Shown: positions 26,501 to 34,341 of the stretch, piece by piece | How positions within the stretch are numbered: the stretch's first letter is position 1 | Layout: every line of letters begins with the position of its first letter | Assembly (NCBI GenBank): GCA_002842205.1 | Contig: PHCI01000002.1 | Coordinates: 124,001-188,000, forward strand | Reading direction: 5' to 3' | Source: Betaproteobacteria bacterium HGW-Betaproteobacteria-3 | GTDB lineage: Bacteria; Pseudomonadota; Gammaproteobacteria; Burkholderiales; Burkholderiaceae_C | Length of the DNA: 64,000 nt | Made by a program: the position numbers and the translations under genes | The notes under the pieces: model-generated | The model's input: only the letters and a program-made list of their open reading frames with translations | Told to the model about the DNA's origin: nothing | The model's database searches: none

Positions 26501-26978
26501 CCCGGTCAATGAAGCGCCGCTGCAGTTGCCCACGGCCCCCGAGGGCGAAGAGATTCTGTTTGACTACGCGGCCACCGGCCTCACGCTGCGGCGCCATCCG
26601 CTGGCCCTGCTGCGGCCACGGCTGGCACGCCTGAACTACCGCAACGCGCAGCAACTGGACGAACTGCCCGACGGCCGGCGCGTGGCGGCCTGCGGCATCG
26701 TCACCGTGCGTCAGCAACCGCAGACGGCCCACGGCACGATCTTCGTCACGCTGGAAGACGAAACCGGCCCGGTCAACGTGATCGTGTGGCGGCACGTGCG
26801 CGAGCAGCAGCGCGAGGCCCTGCTGCATTCACGCCTGCTGGGGGTGCACGGCGTGTGGCAGCGCGACGTGGACAGCGGCGGCCAGGTGCGGCACCTGGTG
26901 GCGCACCGGCTGACCGACCTCACGCCGCTGCTCGGGCGGCTGGGGCAACTGGGGCTGCGCAGCCGGGATTTTCATTGA
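23547..26978 (+). CDS. dnaE2: Error-prone DNA polymerase DnaE2
   Basis: 1143 residues, somewhat longer than the usual 1030-1090. It has an N-terminal PHP domain ([21 protein letters not shown]) and C-family polymerase palm motifs. These include [18 protein letters not shown] and [20 protein letters not shown] with the catalytic aspartates. [15 protein letters not shown] and a C-terminal OB-fold follow ([19 protein letters not shown]). It performs mutagenic lesion bypass with ImuA/ImuB. Extra length comes from four places. These are a 50-residue repeat-derived N-terminus, a Gly-Ala tract from TGCGGG units (23915-23938), dispersed repeat copy 7 (24166-24232), and a Ser/Glu/Gln insert (26165-26225). 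The true start may be the GTG at 23697. Confidence 0.93.
   Translation: [1143 protein letters not shown]
23658..23670. repeat. CCCCCTCGGGGGG hairpin in repeat-like N-terminal coding sequence of dnaE2
   Basis: The palindromic CCCCCTCGGGGGG sits in a stretch (about 23570-23700) rich in GGCCGCCCCA and GCGTGGGGGC words, one facing each way. Its translation (many Gly, Pro, Arg, Ala) is unlike polymerase sequence. It looks like an intergenic repeat absorbed into the reading frame at the imuB-dnaE2 junction. Confidence 0.5.
24166..24232. repeat. Dispersed hairpin repeat inside dnaE2 (copy 7)
   Basis: Contains the exact core TGACCATTTGACGGGGGC (24191-24208) preceded by GATGCTATTGATCTGGAAGC and followed by CAATGCCATTTTTGATCA. 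It is in frame and encodes about 22 residues ([20 protein letters not shown]) in the PHP-to-palm linker. Local GC is far below the flanks. Confidence 0.85.
26165..26225 (+). repeat. Tandem AACAATCGGGGTCAG-like repeats inside dnaE2
   Basis: Two near-identical 15-bp units, AACAATCTGGGTCAG and AACAATCGGGGTCAG, follow a partial ACAATCGG and are followed by ATTCCAATTTCC. They encode the low-complexity stretch [16 protein letters not shown] in frame. The words resemble REP-type repeats seen in betaproteobacteria; that link is from memory and unverified. Confidence 0.6.
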
Positions 26979-27553
26979 GCCGGCGCAGGCGTTTTCATCG
27001 TGACCGGGGCAGACCATTCGCGGCAAATACGCTCGGGCTGGTCGTCGATCAGAGGTTCTCCCGTCAGCCCGCAATGGGCCGAGGCCGTGCCGCCCGCCTG
27101 AAAGTGTGCGCAATGCTGGCATACGCCGAAAGGACGTTGCTGGTTGAGCCGCTGCAGTTGCGTCAAGACGCCACGCAAGGTCTGTTCGGCGGCTGACCCG
27201 CCGGTTGGCCCGGTTTGCAGGGTTTCGTCGAGCCGCTGCATCCACGTGTCCTGCATGAGCTGGGTGGCCTGCGGTGTCAATTGCAGATGCACGCGCCGAC
27301 CGTGGCGTGCATCCGCCGCCTTGGTGAGCAGGCCGCGACGTTCCAGCACGGCAATCGTTTGCGACACGGTCCCCCGGGTTAAACCGAAATATTCGGCGAT
27401 GGCAATGGGCAGATCGCTGTAGCGGTTGGCGCGACCTAGATAGCCCAGCACCAGCAGGTGGATCGGCAGCAAACCGTGCCGCGCAGCGTCGTCCCGCACG
27501 GTCTGGTTGATCAAGGTGCTCAAGCGTTCCAGCAACAACGGTAGGGTGTTCAT
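26972..27553 (-). CDS. MarR-family regulator with cysteine-rich tail
   Basis: 193 residues. A winged-helix MarR domain spans about residues 5-130 (LPIHLLVLGYLGRANRYSDL, FGLTRGTVSQTIAVLERRGL, DARHGRRVHLQLTPQ). A C-terminal extension carries cysteines in VCQHC, HCG and ICREW, suggesting a metal site or redox-sensitive cluster. Start 27553 is chosen over an upstream in-frame start that lies inside the operator region. It is divergent from the cytochrome P460 gene across a 108-bp region with a perfect 19-bp palindrome, and is convergent with dnaE2 with 7 bp overlap. It probably represses the P460/redoxin pair in response to a thiol- or metal-linked signal. Confidence 0.88.
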   Translation of the reverse strand: MNTLPLLLERLSTLINQTVRDDAARHGLLPIHLLVLGYLGRANRYSDLPIAIAEYFGLTRGTVSQTIAVLERRGLLTKAADARHGRRVHLQLTPQATQLMQDTWMQRLDETLQTGPTGGSAAEQTLRGVLTQLQRLNQQRPFGVCQHCAHFQAGGTASAHCGLTGEPLIDDQPERICREWSAPVTMKTPAPAQ

Positions 27554-27570
27554 GACCTTAATGTATTTCC

Positions 27571-27635
27571 TCGATGCATTATTTGACAAGAATGGCGCAT
27601 TGTCATTACACTTTAAATGCATCGACTCGATGCAT
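27571..27635. promoter_or_regulatory. MarR operators and P460 promoter
   Basis: ATGCATCGACTCGATGCAT (27617-27635) is a perfect palindrome with a single central C. A second half-site TCGATGCAT lies at 27571-27579, near the regulator's own start. Between them is TTGACA (27583-27588) with a weak ATTACA -10 at 27605-27610. Binding at 27617-27635 would cover the transcription start of the P460 gene. The second half-site fits autoregulation. Confidence 0.75.
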
Positions 27636-27661
27636 AAATCATTTCAATTGGAGAACTTGCG

Positions 27662-28141
27662 ATGAAATCAATCACTCTGGCCGCTCTGGCGGTCTTCTGC
27701 GCCGTCGCATGGGCAGGCCCGAAGGATGTGCCGTATCCGCAGGGGTACCGAAACTGGTACCACGTCAAGAGCATGGTGATCGAGCAGGGCCATCCGTTGC
27801 ATGGATCGTTCGGTGGAATCCATCACCTTTATGCCAACCCCAAGGCGATGCAGGGCTACAAGAGCGGAAAATTCCCGGACGGCTCGGTCATCGTGTTCGA
27901 TTTGCTCGAGGCGCAGCGTGCCGACGGTGCCATCACGGAAGGGGCGCGCAAGGTGGCGGGCGTGATGCACAAGAACGCCAAAAAATATGCTGAAACCGGG
28001 GGCTGGGGTTTCGAGGGTTTTGGCGGCGGCGACCCGGGCCAGCGGGTGGTCGGTGACCAGGCGGCGCAGGCGTGCTTTGGCTGCCACATGCCGCAAAAGG
28101 GCAGCGACTTCGTCTTCAGCACCCTGCGTGACAAACGCTGA
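27662..28141 (+). CDS. Cytochrome P460-family protein
   Basis: 159 residues. MKSITLAALAVFCAVAWA is a Sec signal peptide. The mature protein has the P460 fold marks: YPQGYRNWYHVKSMVI, the HGSFGGIHHLYAN segment and a single c-type haem motif CFGCH at 138-142. P460 cytochromes oxidise hydroxylamine or handle nitric oxide in the periplasm, using an unusual Lys-haem cross-link. Whether this protein has that cross-link cannot be told. GGAG precedes the start. The redoxin gene begins 8 bp after its stop. Regulation by the divergent MarR protein is strongly suggested by the operator. Confidence 0.85.
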   Translation: MKSITLAALAVFCAVAWAGPKDVPYPQGYRNWYHVKSMVIEQGHPLHGSFGGIHHLYANPKAMQGYKSGKFPDGSVIVFDLLEAQRADGAITEGARKVAGVMHKNAKKYAETGGWGFEGFGGGDPGQRVVGDQAAQACFGCHMPQKGSDFVFSTLRDKR

Positions 28142-28148
28142 GCCCGTG

Positions 28149-28637
28149 ATGAGCGACCGGGCATTGGCCTCGCCATGGCGCTGTAGCCAGTGGTTCAACG
28201 TCGCGGGTGAGGCGCCGACATTGCAGCACCTGCGTGGCAAAGTGATCGTTTTGCATGCCTTCCAGATGCTGTGCCCGGCCTGCGTGGCGCACGGTGTGCC
28301 GCTGGCCGAGCAAATTCATCGCACCGCGGATGCAAAAGACCTGGCGGTCGTGGGACTGCACACCGTCTTCGAGCATCACGCGGCGATGACGCCCGTGGCA
28401 CTCGAAGCCTACTTGCACGAGTACCGAATCACGCATCCCGTGGGCGTGGACGTGCATGCGCCAGGGCAGGCCATCCCTGCCACCATGGCGGCCTATGCGA
28501 TGCGTGGCACGCCCACGCTGCTGGTGATCGATCGCGCGGGCCGCATCCGCCAGCACCTGTTCGGGCCAGTGGATGCACTGGCGCTGGGCATGCTGCTGGG
28601 CGGGCTCATGGCCGAATCGGGAGAGGCATCGACGTGA
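28149..28637 (+). CDS. Thioredoxin-like redoxin (TlpA/AhpC superfamily)
   Basis: 162 residues with a thioredoxin-like fold. GKVIVLHAFQMLCPACVAHG holds the redox motif CPAC (near residue 49), and MRGTPTLLVIDRAGRIRQHL holds the cis-proline. There is no signal peptide at the chosen start (28149), so it looks cytoplasmic. It is 8 bp downstream of the P460 gene and surely co-transcribed with it. A role in reducing thiols or peroxide linked to nitrogen-oxide stress is inferred from the neighbour only. Confidence 0.8.
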   Translation: MSDRALASPWRCSQWFNVAGEAPTLQHLRGKVIVLHAFQMLCPACVAHGVPLAEQIHRTADAKDLAVVGLHTVFEHHAAMTPVALEAYLHEYRITHPVGVDVHAPGQAIPATMAAYAMRGTPTLLVIDRAGRIRQHLFGPVDALALGMLLGGLMAESGEAST

Positions 28638-28682
28638 CGCCGCGTCAGAAAGCGGGCCGCCCGGGCGGCTTGTCCATTGGGC

Positions 28683-30161
28683 TTACTTCAGCACGTCGCC
28701 GATGCACAGGTATTTGATCTCGACATAGTCGTCCATGCCGTGGTGCGAGCCTTCGCGGCCCAGGCCCGACTGCTTGACGCCGCCAAACGGCACGTGCTCG
28801 GTGGCGATGATGCCCACGTTGATGCCGACCATGCCGTACTCGAGCGCCTCGCTCACGCGGAAGATGCGGCCCACGTCGCGGCTGTAGAAGTAGCTGGCCA
28901 GGCCAAACTCGGTGTTGTTGGCCGCGTCAATGGCTTCCTGTTCGGTCTTGAAGCGGAACACGGGAGCGAACGGGCCAAAGGTTTCCTCGCGGGCGCACAG
29001 CATGTCGGCCGTGGCTTCCGAGATCACGGTGGGTTCGAAGAACTGGCCCTGCAGCTTGTTGCCGCCGGCCAGCACCTTGCCGCCCTTGGCCACGGCGTCG
29101 GCCACGTGGCGCTGCACCTTCTCGACCGCCGCGTCCTCGATCAGCGGGCCCTGCATCACGCCGTCCTCGAAGCCGTTGCCCACTTTCAGCGCCTTGACCC
29201 GGGCGGCGAACTTGGTCACGAAGGCGTCGTACACGCCGTCTTGCACGTAGAGGCGGTTGGCGCAGACGCAGGTCTGGCCGGCGTTGCGGTACTTGCTGGC
29301 CATGGCGCCTTCGACCGCCGAATCGATGTCGGCGTCGTCAAACACGATGAAGGGGGCGTTGCCGCCGAGTTCGAGCGACAGCTTTTTCACCGTGGGCGCG
29401 CTTTGCGCCATGAGGATGCGGCCGACTTCGGTGGAGCCGGTGAAGCTGATGTGGCGCACCACGTCGCTGGCGCACAGCACCTTGCCGATGGCAATGCTGT
29501 TGGCGCCGTCGGCCACCAGCATGTTCAGCACGCCGGGCGGCAGGCCGGCACGGATCGCCAGTTCGGCTGCGGCCAGCGCGGTCAGCGGGGTGAGTTCGGC
29601 CGGCTTGATGATCACCGGGCAACCGGCCGCCAGCGCTGGCGCCACCTTGCGGGTGATCATGGCCAGCGGGAAGTTCCACGGCGTGATGGCCGCGCACACG
29701 CCAATGGGTTGCTTCAGCACCAGCAGGCGACGGTTGTTGTCGAACTGGGGCAGCGTTTCGCCGTTGACGCGTTTGGCTTCTTCGGCAAACCACTCGACAA
29801 AGCTCGCGCCGTAGGCGACTTCGCCCTTGGCTTCGGCAAAGGGCTTGCCCTGCTCGGCGGTCATGATGCGGCCCAGGTCTTCCTGGTTGGCCATGAGCAG
29901 ATCAAACCACTTGCGCAGCAGGATGCTGCGCTCCTTGCCGGTCTTGGCTTTCCAGGCGGGCCAGGCGGCGTTGGCGGCGGCGATGGCCGCTTCGGCGTCG
30001 GCCGGGCCGAGGTTGGCCACGTCGGCCAGCTTCAGGCCGTTGGACGGGTCGTTGACGTCAAAGCGGCCGACACCCTTGACCCACTGGCCGTTGATCAGGC
30101 CGTCGGTCTTGAGCAGGGTGGGGTCCTTGAGAAGGGCCAGGGGGGAGGTTTTCATGTCCAT
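28683..30161 (-). CDS. gabD: Succinate-semialdehyde dehydrogenase (NADP+)
   Basis: 492 residues, class I aldehyde dehydrogenase. The signature motifs are PWNFPLAMITRK, the NADP site FTGSTEVGR, the catalytic glutamate LELGGNAPF and the catalytic cysteine NAGQTCVCANR. The closing FGGVKQSGLGREGSHHGMDDY is typical of GabD. It oxidises succinate semialdehyde to succinate. It is the last gene of a seven-gene set that begins with gabT, which fits the GABA pathway. The double cysteine TCVC matches the redox-switched GabD type. Confidence 0.93.
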   Translation of the reverse strand: MDMKTSPLALLKDPTLLKTDGLINGQWVKGVGRFDVNDPSNGLKLADVANLGPADAEAAIAAANAAWPAWKAKTGKERSILLRKWFDLLMANQEDLGRIMTAEQGKPFAEAKGEVAYGASFVEWFAEEAKRVNGETLPQFDNNRRLLVLKQPIGVCAAITPWNFPLAMITRKVAPALAAGCPVIIKPAELTPLTALAAAELAIRAGLPPGVLNMLVADGANSIAIGKVLCASDVVRHISFTGSTEVGRILMAQSAPTVKKLSLELGGNAPFIVFDDADIDSAVEGAMASKYRNAGQTCVCANRLYVQDGVYDAFVTKFAARVKALKVGNGFEDGVMQGPLIEDAAVEKVQRHVADAVAKGGKVLAGGNKLQGQFFEPTVISEATADMLCAREETFGPFAPVFRFKTEQEAIDAANNTEFGLASYFYSRDVGRIFRVSEALEYGMVGINVGIIATEHVPFGGVKQSGLGREGSHHGMDDYVEIKYLCIGDVLK

Positions 30162-30220
30162 GGGGGTCTCGCTCGGTTCGCAAAAGAAAAGAGGTTAGCG
30201 CCAAATGCGCCATGTTGCCA

Positions 30221-31180
30221 TCACCGGTATTTGACACCCGGCAGAACGCACAGCATTTCAAACAGCAAATTGGCCCCCAGCAGGGCGGTGTTGCCGCTGA
30301 TGTCGTAGGCCGGGGACACTTCGACCAGGTCGCAGCCCACCAGGTTCAGCCCGCGGCAACCGCGCACGATCTCCAGCGCCTGAGGCACGGTCAGGCCACC
30401 GATCTCGGGCGTGCCGGTGCCGCCGGCGTACGCCGGGTCAATGCCGTCGATGTCGAAGCTCAGGTAGGTTGGTGTCGTGGGGCCGATGGCTTCGCGGATC
30501 TGCGCCATCAAGGGCACCAGGCTGGTCCACCAGACCTCGTGTGCGGGCACCACGGTGAAACCCTGCTGGCGCGGCCAGTCGAAGTCTTCGGCCGAGTAGC
30601 CGCTGCCGCGCAGGCCGATCTGCCAGACCTTGTCGCCAATCAACAGGCCTTCTTCCACGGCGCGGCGAAACGGTGTGCCGTGCGCGATGGTCTCGCCAAA
30701 CATGTCGGGGTTCACATCCGCATGCGCGTCGACATGGATCATGGCCACCGGTCCGTGCCGGGCCTTCATGGCACGCAGGATGGGCAGGGCGATGGTGTGG
30801 TCGCCGCCCAGCGTGAGCGGGATGCAGCCGCTGCCGATGATCGGGCGGTAGTGCTGCTCGATGATGTCCACCGATTTCAGCAGGTGGTAGGTGTTGACGG
30901 GAACGTCGCCGAGATCGGCCACCTGGAGCGCGTCGAACGGCGCTGCGCCAGTGGCCATGTTGTAGGGGCGGATCAGGCAGGATTCGGTGCGGATCTGGCG
31001 TGGACCAAACCGCGCGCCCGGGCGGTGGCTGGTGCCGATGTCCAGCGGCACGCCGATGAAGCCTGCGTTGAGGCCCTCCGCCGAGGTGGCGACGGGCAGC
31101 CGCATCATGCTGGCCAGGCCACCAAAGCGTGGCATGGCGTTGCCGCCAAGGGGTTGGTTGAAGGCAGGCGGCGGATTCAT
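30221..31180 (-). CDS. Agmatinase/guanidinobutyrase-family ureohydrolase
   Basis: 319 residues of the arginase/agmatinase family. The Mn2+-binding motifs are complete: GGDHTIALP, DAHADVNPD and SFDIDGIDPAYAGGTGTPE. Family members release urea from agmatine, 4-guanidinobutyrate, arginine or guanidinopropionate. Its position directly before gabD and behind a polyamine-type importer and gabT favours guanidinobutyrase, which would yield GABA directly. Agmatinase is the alternative. Start 31180 is chosen over an upstream in-frame start inside the preceding gene. Confidence 0.85.
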   Translation of the reverse strand: MNPPPAFNQPLGGNAMPRFGGLASMMRLPVATSAEGLNAGFIGVPLDIGTSHRPGARFGPRQIRTESCLIRPYNMATGAAPFDALQVADLGDVPVNTYHLLKSVDIIEQHYRPIIGSGCIPLTLGGDHTIALPILRAMKARHGPVAMIHVDAHADVNPDMFGETIAHGTPFRRAVEEGLLIGDKVWQIGLRGSGYSAEDFDWPRQQGFTVVPAHEVWWTSLVPLMAQIREAIGPTTPTYLSFDIDGIDPAYAGGTGTPEIGGLTVPQALEIVRGCRGLNLVGCDLVEVSPAYDISGNTALLGANLLFEMLCVLPGVKYR

Positions 31181-31196
31181 GGACGCGCGGCTCCGG

Positions 31197-32015
31197 TCAT
31201 TTGCGACGCCCGCGCAGCCATTCAAGCGTCAGCATCAGGGTGGTGGTGAACAGGATCAGCAGCGTGGCCACGGCGGCGATGGTGGGCGAGATATTTTCGC
31301 GGATGCCGGTGAACATCTGGCGTGGCAGCGTGACCTGCTCGGGGCCGGCCAGGAACAGCGTGACCACCACTTCGTCGAACGAGGTGGCGAAGGCAAACAG
31401 GGCGCCCGAGATGACCCCCGGCGCGATGACGGGCAGCGTGACGCGAAAGAAGGTCTCCAGCGGGTTGGCACCCAGGCTCAGACTGGCCTTGACCAGGTTT
31501 TGGTTGAAGCCCTGCAAGGTGGCCAGAACGGTGGTGACCACGAATGGGGCGCCCAGAGCGGCGTGCACCAGGATCAGGCCCAGATAGCTGTCGTTGAGGC
31601 CGAATTTCGCAAAATACAGATAGCTGCTCACCCCGACCACCACAATGGGCACCACCATGGGCGCGATCAGCAGGCTGGTGATGAAGCCCTTGCCAAAGAA
31701 GCGTGCGTGGGCCAGTCCCATGGCGGCCAGTGTGCCCAGTACCGTGGCCAGCAGGGTCGCCAAAGGCGCGACGATGAAGCTGTTGCGTGTGGCGCGGGAC
31801 CAGTCGTCCGAATGCCACATCTCGCGATACCACTTGAGCGACAAGCCTTCGATCGGGTAAGCAAGAAACGAACTGTCGCTGAACGACAGCGGAATGATGG
31901 CCACCACCGGTAGCAGCAGATACGCCAGCACCGCGATGCAGACTGCTCGCAAGGTGTACCAGCCGATCTTGTCAAGCAGGTTGTAATAGGCAGGGAAGAT
32001 GGGCAGGAGCTTCAT
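31197..32015 (-). CDS. Polyamine-type ABC transporter permease (PotC-like)
   Basis: 272 residues, six membrane helices. The EAA loop motif that docks to the ATPase reads KASLSLGANPLETFFRVTLP near residue 175. Overall similarity is to PotC/PotI permeases of the spermidine/putrescine family. It forms the membrane channel together with the longer permease encoded 12 bp upstream. Substrate is probably a guanidino or amino compound feeding the GABA pathway. Confidence 0.88.
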   Translation of the reverse strand: MKLLPIFPAYYNLLDKIGWYTLRAVCIAVLAYLLLPVVAIIPLSFSDSSFLAYPIEGLSLKWYREMWHSDDWSRATRNSFIVAPLATLLATVLGTLAAMGLAHARFFGKGFITSLLIAPMVVPIVVVGVSSYLYFAKFGLNDSYLGLILVHAALGAPFVVTTVLATLQGFNQNLVKASLSLGANPLETFFRVTLPVIAPGVISGALFAFATSFDEVVVTLFLAGPEQVTLPRQMFTGIRENISPTIAAVATLLILFTTTLMLTLEWLRGRRK

Positions 32016-32027
32016 GGCGATGGCAGA

Positions 32028-33257
32028 TCAACCCAGGCTGAGTTCGGTCTTGGAGACCTTGCGGTACAGCGCATACAGCACCATGGTGGCGGTCAGCAGC
32101 ACCGATCCCAGGGCGCAGGCCATGCCCCAGTTGACTTCGACGTTGGTGTATTGCGCGACGTAGTAGCTGAGCATCTGGTCGGCCGGGCCGCCCAGCAGGG
32201 CCGGTGTGACGTAATAGCCAATGCAGGTGATGAACACCAGCAGGCCCCCGGCCGCCACGCCAGGATAGGTTTGGGGCAGATAGACACGGAAGAAGCCCGC
32301 CAGCGGTGTGCTGCCCAGCGACACGGCGGCCCGCAGGTAATTGGGCGGGACGGATTTCATCACGCTGTACAGCGGCAGGATCATGAAGGGCAGCAGGATG
32401 TGCACCATGGCGATGATCACGCCCACGCGGTTGAACAGCAGGGGAATGGGGGCGTCGGTCAGGCCCACCCAGACCAGAAAGCGGTTGACAAGGCCGTTGG
32501 TCTGCAGCAGGACGATCCACGCCGCGATGCGGACCAGCACCGAAGTCCAGAAGGGCAGCAGCACCAGGATCAACAGGATGTTGGCTTTGCGGTCGGGCAG
32601 GGTGCTCAGCCAGTAAGCCAGCGGATAGCCCAACAGCAGTGCGGCCAGTGTGACAATGGCGCTGATCTGGAAGGTGCGGCCCAGGATGTCGCGAAACGCG
32701 GCGGCGCCAGGGTCGACCTGGGTGATGCTGCCATCGGCAGTGCGCTTGAGGTCCAGTGAAGCCAGCAGGTAGTCGGGCGTCCAGCGTGAACTGTTTTGGG
32801 CAATGGCCTGCCAATACGGCAGTTCCGCCCAGCGGGCGTCGTGTGCCAGCAGGCGGTCGCGTGCGTCCTCGGGGCTTTGCGCCGCGCCCAAAGGCAGGGC
32901 GCGGTACGTGCCCATCACCAGCGAGCGTGCACCACTGACTTCACTGTTGAGCCGCCGTGCCAGCACGCCGACTTGGGCGGTTTCCTGGATGGCAGTCAAG
33001 TCGGCGATGACGGCCGCATACGCCGCCGCGGGCGGAGGACTGTGGCGATCCCATTGGGCGAGTGCTTGCCCCGTGCGGGGCAGGGCGTCCGCGACTTCCG
33101 GGTTTTCAACGGCGCGGATCAGCAGCGAGGCCAGCGGAACCAGAAAAAACACCAGCAAAAACGCCAACAAGGGCAGCGTCAATGCCAGCGCGCGCCATTT
33201 CCTGCGTCGCTCGGCGCGGTGCAGTTGCGCGGCAAGTCCGGTTCCGCCGTGGCTCAT
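32028..33257 (-). CDS. Polyamine-type ABC transporter permease (PotB-like), long form
   Basis: 409 residues, about 120 longer than E. coli PotB. After the first helix (about residues 25-47) an extra periplasmic domain of roughly 140 residues runs to about 190, before the usual five helices. The EAA loop reads RAAVSLGSTPLAGFFRVYLP. Similar long PotB-like permeases occur in Burkholderiales importers. The start ATG overlaps the stop of the binding-protein gene by one base (TAATG). Confidence 0.87.
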   Translation of the reverse strand: MSHGGTGLAAQLHRAERRRKWRALALTLPLLAFLLVFFLVPLASLLIRAVENPEVADALPRTGQALAQWDRHSPPPAAAYAAVIADLTAIQETAQVGVLARRLNSEVSGARSLVMGTYRALPLGAAQSPEDARDRLLAHDARWAELPYWQAIAQNSSRWTPDYLLASLDLKRTADGSITQVDPGAAAFRDILGRTFQISAIVTLAALLLGYPLAYWLSTLPDRKANILLILVLLPFWTSVLVRIAAWIVLLQTNGLVNRFLVWVGLTDAPIPLLFNRVGVIIAMVHILLPFMILPLYSVMKSVPPNYLRAAVSLGSTPLAGFFRVYLPQTYPGVAAGGLLVFITCIGYYVTPALLGGPADQMLSYYVAQYTNVEVNWGMACALGSVLLTATMVLYALYRKVSKTELSLG

Positions 33258-34288
33258 TACTGCGCAGCCCAGGCCGAGAAGCGCTTCTCCAGGGCTTCAC
33301 CCTGGTCGGCCCAGAAGCCGATGTTGAACTGCAATGCATCCTTGCCGTTGGCGGGCGACGTGGGCAGCAGGCCCAGCACCTTGGCATCGAGCTTGGCCAG
33401 CGCCTTGTTGTTGGTCGGGCCGTAGCTGATGTTGCGGGCGTATTCGGCCTGGGCGTCGGGCGAGCTGGCCATGGCGATGAACTTCAATGCGGCGTCCTTG
33501 TTGGGTGTGCCCTTGGGCATGACCCAGTAGTCCAGGTCGTAGATGCCGCCGGTCCAGGTGATCTTGAGATTCTTGCCTTCGCGCTGCGCGGCGTCGATGC
33601 GGCCGTTGTAGGCGGTGGTCAAGGTCACGTCGCCAGCCACCAGGAACTGCGGCGGCTGCGCGCCGGCTTCCCACCACTGGATGCTCGGCTTGAGTTCGGT
33701 CAGCTTCTTGAAGGCGCGCTCGGCGCCGTCCTTGGTGGCAAGCACCTTGTACACATCAGCGGGTTTGACGCCGTCGGCCATCAGCGCAAACTCAAGGTTG
33801 TAGCGCGCGCCCTTGCGCATGCCGCGTTTGCCCGGAAACTTCTTGATGTTCCAGAAATCAGCCCAGGTGGTGGGCGCGGTCTTGAGCTTGTCGCCGTCGT
33901 AAGCCATCACGGTGGACCAGACAAAGGCGCCGACGCCGCACTCGTGCACCGCCGCTTTCTGGAAGTCGGCCTTGTTGCCGACTTTGCTCCAGTCGATCTT
34001 TTCGAACAGGCCTTCGTCGCAACCGCGGTTGACGTCCGGGCTCTCGACCTCGACGACGTCCCAGGTCACTTTCTTGGCCTCGACCATGGCCTTGATCTTG
34101 GCTTGCTCGCCGTTGTATTCCACGGCGGTGATCTTCCCGCCGCCAGCCTTGTCGTAGGCTTCGAAGTAGGCTTTCTTTTGTGCCGCGCCGTTGGCGCCAC
34201 CAAAGTTCACCACGGTGATCTGGCTCTGGGCCATGGCGGGCAGGCTGGCCATCACGGCCACGGCCAGAAGAACGGGTTTGAGTTTCAT
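33257..34288 (-). CDS. Polyamine-type periplasmic substrate-binding protein
   Basis: 343 residues. MKLKPVLLAVAVMASLPAMA is a Sec signal peptide. The mature protein has the two-lobed extracellular solute-binding fold of the PotD/PotF type (ITVVNFGGANGAAQKKAYFE, then WDVVEVESPDVNRG). It delivers substrate to the two permeases. PotD residues that define spermidine or putrescine choice cannot be assigned by eye. GGAGATGA precedes the start. It is the most informative gene for testing the transporter's ligand. Confidence 0.88.
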   Translation of the reverse strand: MKLKPVLLAVAVMASLPAMAQSQITVVNFGGANGAAQKKAYFEAYDKAGGGKITAVEYNGEQAKIKAMVEAKKVTWDVVEVESPDVNRGCDEGLFEKIDWSKVGNKADFQKAAVHECGVGAFVWSTVMAYDGDKLKTAPTTWADFWNIKKFPGKRGMRKGARYNLEFALMADGVKPADVYKVLATKDGAERAFKKLTELKPSIQWWEAGAQPPQFLVAGDVTLTTAYNGRIDAAQREGKNLKITWTGGIYDLDYWVMPKGTPNKDAALKFIAMASSPDAQAEYARNISYGPTNNKALAKLDAKVLGLLPTSPANGKDALQFNIGFWADQGEALEKRFSAWAAQ

Positions 34289-34341
34289 GGGGTCATCTCC
34301 TTCGGGTTGGGGTTGGGAAGCAGGGGAACGGGGAACGAAAA

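Noticed and set aside
26972-27622. Longer start for the MarR regulator at 27622
   Set aside because: The extra 23 residues would be translated through its own operator and are not MarR-like; the ATG at 27553 fits the domain.
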